Source: Desulfobulbus sp. Tol-SR (GTDB taxonomy: Bacteria > Desulfobacterota > Desulfobulbia > Desulfobulbales > Desulfocapsaceae). Taken from it: a stretch of 51,343 nucleotides of DNA. Below, piece by piece: positions 9,775 to 16,662 of the stretch (positions are counted from its first letter, which is position 1; every line of letters begins with the position of its first letter). Where the stretch lies: contig JROS01000038.1 in NCBI GenBank assembly GCA_000769715.1, positions 1 to 51,343 on the forward strand. Direction: 5' to 3'. The position numbers and the translations under genes were made by a program. Under the pieces are notes generated by a model. The model was not told where the DNA came from. It did no database searches and worked only from the letters and a program-made list of their open reading frames with translations.

Positions 9775-10896
<1,122 letters not shown>

Positions 10897-11251
10897 GGGG
10901 TCAGGCTCGTGGTCGATTGTCGTGGGTGATGGAAAAGGGTGTCTGCGACAGTACCATATAAAAGGCCAATACCGAAATGGGGATGGATTTCTGCGCTGAA
11001 AACGGAAAAATGCATCCAGCCTCGACTTTCGCCACTGGCCATCGGCGGGATGAGTGCTTAGCGTGTCAATTTTTACCATGGCGCCGTGGGGAATGCGGCC
11101 GGTCCGGCGGGAACTGCGGGGCCGTCGGGACGCCGCCGCCCGGGAGTGGCGAATGGCACTTCAAAAAAGGTTGGAAAATAAGATAGAATATGGTGAAGAG
11201 ACCCGAGCGATCCACCCGGTCGCCGCTGCATCGTCCCCTTGAGGATATTTG
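10897..11251. other. Gene-free stretch between htrA-like and terC-like genes
   Basis: 355 bp between divergent genes, so it must hold the promoters of both. I see an AT-richer patch near 10960-10975 and another near 11165-11195, but no box pair good enough to name. A manganese riboswitch was looked for because of the downstream TerC protein and not found. Confidence 0.5.
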
Positions 11252-11992
11252 ATGGACGTGATGGATTCCCAATTCTGGCTTGCGGTGCCGCAGATTATCG
11301 CCATCGACATCCTGCTCGGCGGCGACAATGCCGTGGTGATCGCCCTGGCCTGCCGCAAACTCCCCCCCCACCAGCGCAAAAAGGGCATCGCCTGGGGGGT
11401 GGTCGGGGCCATTGCCCTGCGCATCGTCCTCATCTTCTTCGCCCTGCAGCTGCTGGCGCTGCCGTACCTCAAGGTGGTCGGCGCGCTCCTGCTGCTGTGG
11501 ATCGGCGTCAATCTGCTGCAGCCGGAAGAGGAGGGCGCCCATGCCGGGATCGAGGGCAGCACCAACCTGCTGGGAGCGATCAGGACCATCATCGTCGCCG
11601 ACGCCGTGATGAGCCTCGACAACGTCATCGCCGTCGCCGGCGCCGCCAAGGGCCACCTGGGCCTGGTGATCGCCGGCATCGCGATCAGCATCCCCATCAT
11701 CGTCTGGGGCAGCAAGCTGGTCTTGCGGCTGATGGATCGCTTTCCGGCGGTCATCACCCTGGGCGGCGCGCTGCTGGGGTGGATCGCCGGCGGCATGATC
11801 GTCACCGACGTCAAGGTCCAACCCCGGCTGGTCGGGACCCCGGACTGGCTGCACTATGCGGTCTCGGCGGCCGGGGCGCTGCTGGTGGTGGCCGTGGGCA
11901 CGCTGCTGGCCCGGCGCCGGGCCGTTGTGGCGGTGCCCCTGGCGGATCTGGCGGTGAAGGGCTCGCCATCGAATCCTGCCGATAACCCATAA
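11252..11992 (+). CDS. TerC/YjbE-family integral membrane protein
   Basis: Membrane protein of 246 aa with about seven hydrophobic helices and the two hallmark acidic motifs of the TerC family, GGDNAVVIAL near the N-terminus and SLDNVIAVAG in the middle. The family is linked to manganese export and to metal loading of exported enzymes (established for TerC/YceF/YkoY/Alx relatives). The short length and LLGGDN form fit the YjbE branch. GAGGA lies 6 nt before ATG 11252. It is followed at 11 bp by a universal stress protein, so the two are probably cotranscribed, suggesting a metal or oxidative stress role. Confidence 0.88.
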   Translation: MDVMDSQFWLAVPQIIAIDILLGGDNAVVIALACRKLPPHQRKKGIAWGVVGAIALRIVLIFFALQLLALPYLKVVGALLLLWIGVNLLQPEEEGAHAGIEGSTNLLGAIRTIIVADAVMSLDNVIAVAGAAKGHLGLVIAGIAISIPIIVWGSKLVLRLMDRFPAVITLGGALLGWIAGGMIVTDVKVQPRLVGTPDWLHYAVSAAGALLVVAVGTLLARRRAVVAVPLADLAVKGSPSNPADNP

Positions 11993-12003
11993 CGGAGGCG
12001 ACT

Positions 12004-12429
12004 ATGCTGAAAATCCTGATCCCGGTGGATGGTTCGGACCACTCCCAACGGGCGGTGAAACAGGTGCTCGACCTGGCCGCCAGCGGGGCGGCGCTGGAAA
12101 TCTTCCTCATCAACGTCCAGCTTCCCATTGCCTCCGGGCATGCGCGGATGTTCGTCACTCAGGATGACGTCGATGCCTATCACCGCGAAGAAGGCCTGGC
12201 GGCCCTGGCCGGCGCCCGGGCGCTGCTCGATGGCGCCGGGCTGCCCTGCACCCATCACATCGCCGTCGGCCGCGTGGCCGAGACCATCATTCGCTTCGCC
12301 CGGGAACGCGGGGTCGACAAGATCGTCATGGGGACCCACGGGCGCGGCGGGCTGCTCGAGGTCCTGATGGGCTCGGTGGCCCGCGAGGTGCTGAGGGACG
12401 CCACTGTCCCGGTGCTGCTGGTCAAATGA
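12004..12429 (+). CDS. Universal stress protein, UspA family
   Basis: Single-domain Usp of 141 aa. The N-terminal ILIPVDGSDHS strand and the C-terminal G-x2-G-x9-G-S nucleotide loop (GTHGRGG ... MGS) show the ATP-binding subclass. The GTHGRGG and VPVLLVK segments are standard. An AACGGAGGC Shine-Dalgarno is just before the ATG and the gene is 11 bp behind terC-like, so they share an operon. The cytoplasmic role is stress signalling or survival, not defined further by the sequence. Confidence 0.93.
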   Translation: MLKILIPVDGSDHSQRAVKQVLDLAASGAALEIFLINVQLPIASGHARMFVTQDDVDAYHREEGLAALAGARALLDGAGLPCTHHIAVGRVAETIIRFARERGVDKIVMGTHGRGGLLEVLMGSVAREVLRDATVPVLLVK

Positions 12430-12505
12430 CAAGGGGGCGGGGCGAGGCGACCATCCCCCTGTCGCATCGACGCATCGCATGTGGCCTCGACGCACGCGTG
12501 ACCTC

Positions 12506-12625
12506 GACGCATCGCTTGCGTCCTCGACGCATCACTTGCGCTCTCGAAACATCGCTTGCGTCCTCGACGCATCACTTGCGTCCTCGACGCATCACTTGCG
12601 CTCTCGAAACATCACTTGCGTCCTC
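12506..12625. repeat. 20-bp tandem array with 60-bp higher-order period
   Basis: Six contiguous 20-bp units of the type GACGCATCACTTGCGTCCTC. Units 1, 4 and units 2, 5 and units 3, 6 match best (third unit begins GAAAC), so the array is two copies of a 60-mer. Degenerate units extend upstream to about 12465 and CTTGTCGCCTCGACC variants continue downstream to about 12665. There are no unique spacers, so it is not a CRISPR array. Confidence 0.9.
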
Positions 12626-12673
12626 GCCCCTTGTCGCCTCGACCTCGCCCCTTGTCGCTTCGACCTCCCCCCG

Positions 12674-12857
12674 CTGTCATCTCGATCCTTCCCCCGCTGT
12701 CATCTCGACCGGAGGGAGAGATCTCCCGCGATGGTCATCAGTCCCAAGGCGGGAGTTCCCCGGAAGGACGAGATTTCTCGCTGGCGCTCGAAATGACAGG
12801 AATTACGCTCGAAATGACAGGGAGGGGAGTGTCATCTCGACCGGAGGGAGAGATCTC
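12674..12857. repeat. Interspersed repeat island 4
   Basis: Type B elements at 12697-12724 and 12829-12856 and a partial one at 12674, with a diverged type A element in the opposite sense around 12770-12798. They sit between the 20-bp tandem array and the RRM gene. Open frames through 12430-12998 are repeat translations. Confidence 0.85.
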
Positions 12858-12925
12858 AAACCGAACGTGGGGGAGGGCTCCAACCACGAGATGGCACACG
12901 ATAAACGGAATGAAGACAGAATTCC

Positions 12926-12953
12926 TTGATAGCTTCATGGCGGTACGTATCTT
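12926..12953 (+). promoter_or_regulatory. Possible sigma-70-type promoter of the RRM gene
   Basis: TTGATA (12926-12931), a 16-nt spacer and TATCTT (12948-12953), about 45 nt before the start codon. The -35 box matches five of six consensus bases and the -10 box four of six. Confidence 0.35.
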
Positions 12954-12998
12954 GGAGTTAAACGCTGGACAACCACGTCACTTAAAAAGGAGCATGAA

Positions 12999-13436
12999 AT
13001 GAAGATCTATGTAGGGAATATGTCTTACGAGGTGCAGGAGGAAGACCTGCGGCAGGCCTTCAGTCAATTCGGCCAGGTGGAATCGGTCGCCATCATCACC
13101 GACAAGTTCAGCGGCCGGTCCAAGGGGTTCGGCTTTGTCGAGATGGCCACCAAGGAACAGGGCCAGGCCGCTATCGACGGCCTCAACGGCAAGGACCTCA
13201 AAGGTCGGGCGCTCGTGGTCAATGAGGCCCGGCCGCCGGAAAAGAGGAGCGACGATCGGGGCGGTTACGGCGGCGGCAAGGGAGGACCTGGCGGCGGCTT
13301 CGGCCGCGGCGGTGAGGGGGGCGGCTATGGCGGCGGCCGTGGCAGTGGCGGCAAAGGCGGTTATGGCAGCGGTGGCGGCAAAGGCGGCAAAGGCGGCTAC
13401 AGCGGCGGGCGCGGCGGGCGCGGCGGCGATCGCTGA
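12999..13436 (+). CDS. RRM RNA-binding protein with glycine-rich tail
   Basis: 145 aa. Residues 1-80 are one RNA recognition motif with RNP2 IYVGNM (3-8) and RNP1 KGFGFVEM (42-49), retaining the aromatic residues that stack on RNA. Residues about 90-145 are a Gly/Arg/Lys tail with GGYGGG- and RGGRGG-like repeats, similar to bacterial cold-inducible Rbp proteins. AAGGAG lies 6 nt upstream of ATG 12999; an ATG at 12994 is in the wrong frame. The product is probably an RNA chaperone. The low-complexity tail could promote condensation; that is inference. Confidence 0.92.
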   Translation: MKIYVGNMSYEVQEEDLRQAFSQFGQVESVAIITDKFSGRSKGFGFVEMATKEQGQAAIDGLNGKDLKGRALVVNEARPPEKRSDDRGGYGGGKGGPGGGFGRGGEGGGYGGGRGSGGKGGYGSGGGKGGKGGYSGGRGGRGGDR

Positions 13437-13505
13437 TCCCGGCGTTTTCCCTCGGCGGGCGGCGACGGCAGAGCGCCGCCCCCTGTTGACAGGCGGAGAG
13501 TGAAC

Positions 13506-13961
13506 ATGCGGATCTGGGTCGATGCCGACGCCTGTCCCCGGCCGATCCGGGAGATCCTGTTGCGGGCGGCGGAGCGGGCGAAGGTGGAGACCGTGTTTGT
13601 CGCCAACCGCCTGGTCCGGACCCCCCGCACGGCCCACGTCTCCTTTCTCCGCGTGGCCAGTGGTCAGGATGTGGCGGACCAGGAGATCGTCCGGCGGCTC
13701 GCCCCCGGCGACCTGGTGATCACCGCCGATATCCCGCTCGCCGCGGCGGTCCTCGAGCGGGGCGGTCATGCCCTCGATCCGCGCGGTGAGATCTATTCCT
13801 CCGAAAGCATCGGCGCCAGACTCAGCATCCGCAATTTTCTCGACGACCTGCGGTCCACCGGGGTCGAGACCGGCGGCCCGGCGGCCTTCGTGCAGAGCGA
13901 CCGCCAGGCCTTCGCCAACCGGCTCGATGCCTGGCTGACGGCCCAGGCCCGAAACCGGTGA
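13506..13961 (+). CDS. yaiI: YaiI/YqxD family (DUF188) protein
   Basis: 151 aa protein of the YaiI/YqxD family, a NYN/PIN-like fold with unproven nuclease function. The signature DADACP is at residues 5-10, with a further acidic motif VITADIPLA in the middle and the C-terminal AFANRLDAWL. GGCGGAG precedes ATG 13506; GTG 13500 is an in-frame alternative adding two residues. It is 69 bp downstream of the RRM gene on the same strand, so cotranscription is possible and would fit a role with RNA. Confidence 0.9.
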   Translation: MRIWVDADACPRPIREILLRAAERAKVETVFVANRLVRTPRTAHVSFLRVASGQDVADQEIVRRLAPGDLVITADIPLAAAVLERGGHALDPRGEIYSSESIGARLSIRNFLDDLRSTGVETGGPAAFVQSDRQAFANRLDAWLTAQARNR

Positions 13962-13967
13962 TGGCGG

Positions 13968-13994
13968 GGGCGGCGGCAAATCAGCGCCGCCCCG
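13968..13994. terminator. GC-rich hairpin after yaiI
   Basis: GGGGCGGCG (13968-13976) pairs with CGCCGCCCC (13986-13994) over a nine-base loop, between two convergent genes. No U-tract follows directly, so it is a possible rather than a typical intrinsic terminator. Confidence 0.45.
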
Positions 13995-14050
13995 GTCGTC
14001 GTGGTACCGATACCGTTCGTTCCTTCCCCTTTTTCAGCGTGGTGGCGAGG

Positions 14051-15243
14051 TCACCACTTCGACAGCGCCACTGCCCGGGCGGCCCGGGTGAAGCGGCCGG
14101 CGGCGAAGCCGAGGCGTTTGACCCAGAAGCCGGGCGCGGTCGATGAGACCTTGAGGCGGCGGGCGACGAAGCCGGGATGCGGCCAGAGCAATCGAGTCAG
14201 GGAACGGTCGCGCCAGCCGAGCCCCCGTTCCCGCCATTGACAGACCAGCAGCGCGTCGCGGTCCGCCTGCCAGGCCCCGTGCGCCAGGGCGGCGGCGACC
14301 ACCGGGCGCTCGTTCGGGGTCAGCGCCTCGGCCAGCGCTCCCCAGATCCAGTCCGGTAGCGGTGTGTCGAAGAGTTGGTGCGCCCCGGCGAGGGCGATAA
14401 GCAGAGGGCGATAAGCACGATGGCCGGGTTGCCCCAGCCGATCGAGCGGGAGGCCACGGTGTGCCAGTCCGTGACCGCACGGGCCGCCAGGTCCACGTCG
14501 AGCCACCAGCGCCACGGAGGTTTCGCCGTCCCCAGGATCAGGTGGTGGGCCACCACGATGAGGTGGTCGGCCGGGGCGGGGGCCAGGACCTCGACCCCGA
14601 GGCAGGCATCGGGCTCGGCCCGGGCGATGATCTCGGCGGCTGCGGTCAGCGGCATGTCGGGGTAGAGCCGGAAATGGAGATCGATGGCCGAGGCCCCCGG
14701 CCAGCGGGCGTAGACGGTGATTTCGTCGCCTTCGCTGCAGGCATGGGCGAGGATCGCCGGGTCGTCGCTCTTCGGCCCTATCCCGTGCCCGGCCAGCCGG
14801 TCGAGGATCGTCCGTGGTTCGCCGGCGACGACCAGATCGGCATCCCCCATCCGGCGGCACCACGGTTCGGGATACAGCCGCTCGGCCAGCCAGATCCCCT
14901 TGATCGGCACGGCAGCGATGCCGGCGGTGCGGAGCGCGCCGAGCACATGGGACACGCAGCGCCGGCGCCAGTCGGCCTCCGCCCGCGCCACCGCCATCGC
15001 GATCTGCAGGCGGTGCCGCAGCGGCCGCCAGGACCCGGCATCGAGGAGGCCGAGCCGCTCGATCCGCCAGGCGAGCAGCGGCAGGACATCTTCCTCTTCG
15101 GCGGCGATGCGGACGGCATCGGCGTCGGTCACCCCGGCCAGGACCGCGCGGCGGGCCTCTTCGCTGATATCACCCATCAATGCCACCGCCAGCGCCCTTT
15201 TGAGCGGGGGCAGGGCGGCACCCGGATCCATATTCGGTCTCAT
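14051..15243 (-). pseudogene. Nucleotidyltransferase (NTP_transf_5 type), frameshifted
   Basis: Reads as a nucleotidyltransferase-fold protein of about 390 aa. The central motif VPIKGIWLAERLYP followed by RRMGDADLVV contains the D-x-D metal site, and IDLHFRLYP is the second acidic strand. The N-terminal frame runs from ATG 15243 to a stop at 14320; the C-terminal homology (HQLFDTPLPDWIWGALAEAL onward) is in another frame ending at 14051. The switch lies at a perfect 14-bp tandem duplication, 14390-14417, and removing one copy restores a single frame. Such nucleotidyltransferases often accompany HprK-like kinases and PqqD-like proteins in peptide-modification clusters. The start is only 6 bp past the stop of the kinase remnant, so it was the last gene of that operon. 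Confidence 0.75.
14390..14417. repeat. 14-bp perfect tandem duplication causing a frameshift
   Basis: GAGGGCGATAAGCA occurs twice in a row inside the nucleotidyltransferase. Fourteen is not a multiple of three, and deleting one copy joins the two coding frames exactly. Confidence 0.92.
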
Positions 15244-15248
15244 CCCGG

Positions 15249-15625
15249 TCACGTTCTCTTCTCCCGCAACCACGTCGCGACCGCCGGGGCGAGCTGGTCG
15301 ATGCGCGCGGTGCGCAGCACGGCGAACGACACCCCCGCCAGCCGGACGGCGAGCGCCCCCGGCTCCCACGGTTCACGGCCGTCGCTCCGGCGCACCCGCT
15401 GCGGCCAGAGACGGAGCAGGGCCTGACCGGGGCTGAGGGGCTCGATGGCCAGCGGCCCGCGTTCGAGAAACAGGCAATGGTCGAGCCGGGGCGGGGCCAG
15501 GCTGTTCCAGGCCAGGGCCGGAGGGGGCGAAAGGCGCAACGACCCGATGATTCGGCCGTCGCCGCAGACCCATTGGGTATCGGTGATGGTGAAGCCGGCG
15601 GCGACGAGGTCCTCGCGGGGGGCCG
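15249..15625 (-). pseudogene. C-terminal remnant of an HprK-like serine kinase
   Basis: The frame ending at stop 15249 matches the C-terminal half of small HPr-kinase-related proteins: DLVAAGFTITDTQWV (strand after the P-loop helix), DGRIIGSLRL, and LERGPLAIEPLSPGQALLRL, then a Val/Ala-rich end. The P-loop (GxxGxGKS) that should come 15-20 residues earlier is missing. Instead the sequence fuses, out of frame, to the radical SAM remnant at about 15625. An intact member would be about 280-300 aa, so the N-terminal half has been lost. The family call rests on pattern only. In paeninodin-type lasso and HPr-rel-A clusters, related kinases modify or accompany a peptide. Confidence 0.45.
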
Positions 15626-16089
15626 GGAGACGCGGTCATGGGTCGCGGCATCGGCGCCGTAGAGGCTGAAGGCAAACCGGACGTCATAGGCGAGGAGCGA
15701 GTCGAGCAGGGCCGGACCGAGGAGCAGGCCGTTGGTGAAGACCTCGACCTCGAGACCGGCGGCGTGCGCCGTCGCCACCACCTCGAGCAGGAAAGGGCAG
15801 AGCAGCGGATCGCCGCCGGTCGGCTGCACCTGCCTGAAGCCGAGTCGTGCCGCATCGGCGATGGCGGCCGCCCCTGCCGGCCGCATTCCGCCAGCCGGTC
15901 GGCGAGGTCGCCGTGGAGCTCGAGCACAACTGCGTCACCGGCGTCAAAAAAGATGAGATGATCTGGACGGTGGCAGGCGAAGAAAGCGCCGCCCGGGCCG
16001 ACAAACCACACCGGCGGCTGGTCGTCGGCGGCAGGGACGGGGGGGGCTGGCCGATCCCGGAGGGGCGTCGTCGGCGATGAGGGATGCAC
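15626..16089 (-). pseudogene. PqqD-like/radical SAM protein remnant
   Basis: Two pieces of one gene in two frames. The first, from GTG 16089, has a PqqD/RRE-like stretch (FFACHRPDHLIFFDAGDA then VVLELHGDLADRL). The second (MRPAGAAAIADAARLGF, then QVQPTGGDPLLCPFL and EVFTNGLLL, ending SLYGADAATHDRVSR) is the middle of a radical SAM barrel, with GGDP as the GGEP-like SAM motif. The C-x3-C-x2-C cluster that belongs between them is absent, as is the C-terminal half. Two deletions (junctions near 15895 and 15625) explain this. The order fits a peptide-modifying radical SAM with a fused recognition domain. The gene starts 27 bp after the Cys-rich small protein. Confidence 0.6.
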
Positions 16090-16115
16090 GCGGCTGACTT
16101 TCGGTGGAGGCGGAG

Positions 16116-16424
16116 TTATTTCGGATTGCAGTCCGGGTCGTTCGGGCTGCAGTTTTCGTTCGGAATACAGATCGAACTTGCCGCGGCCGCCTGGGGCAGA
16201 AGGAGTGATCCGACGACGATCGGGACGGTGTAGGCGGCGAGCTTCAGCAGCCTGCGCCGCGCCATCGCCTCGGCGTCGAAGTCGTCAAGCACGACCGGCA
16301 GACCCGGAGGGTTTTCGGGCCGGGGATCGCCGGCGTTGTACTCCCCGGCAGCGGAGTCGGGGGAGTGCGGTCCGCACGATATCGGCGGCTCGGCAGCCGA
16401 GGAGAGATTCTGTCGTCGAGTCAT
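16116..16424 (-). CDS. Cys-rich small protein, possible modified-peptide precursor
   Basis: 102 aa if ATG 16424 is used; a TTG at 16475 would add 17 residues. Neither has a good ribosome site. The N-terminal half is Pro/Ala-rich and soluble. Residues about 72-98 read ARRRLLKLAAYTVPIVVG then SLLLPQAAAAS, resembling a Tat-like or membrane-crossing signal placed internally. The mature end is short and Cys-rich: CIPNENCSPNDPDCNPK with C-x5-C-x6-C spacing. It is the first gene of the minus-strand group with the radical SAM, kinase and nucleotidyltransferase remnants, which is why a substrate peptide is proposed. No family is recognised with certainty. Confidence 0.55.
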   Translation of the reverse strand: MTRRQNLSSAAEPPISCGPHSPDSAAGEYNAGDPRPENPPGLPVVLDDFDAEAMARRRLLKLAAYTVPIVVGSLLLPQAAAASSICIPNENCSPNDPDCNPK

Positions 16425-16662
16425 CTGGGGATACGGGACCGGTGTCAAAAATTTTGCTGGTTGGGTGTTCGCCAATTCATCGTATTGAGAATGTATCTCG
16501 TTCCCATGATAACGGACAAAAATGGAATTTTCACTCTTTTTTGTTGTTTTCGTCGATGCATCACCGCAACCTCACCCGGTCGGCTGCCTGGCGGAATATC
16601 TCTTCCTGATCACTGCAGAAATTGGGGCGGCGACGGCGGCTGCAGCGGTGCTCGGCCCCGGA

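Noticed and set aside
11000..11251. Manganese (yybP-ykoY) riboswitch before the TerC-like gene
   Set aside because: The conserved core of that riboswitch is not found in the leader.
12506..12625. CRISPR array
   Set aside because: Units are contiguous 20-mers without spacers and without Cas genes nearby.
12426..12998. Plus-strand frames of 105-167 codons after uspA
   Set aside because: They translate tandem and interspersed repeats, not a protein.
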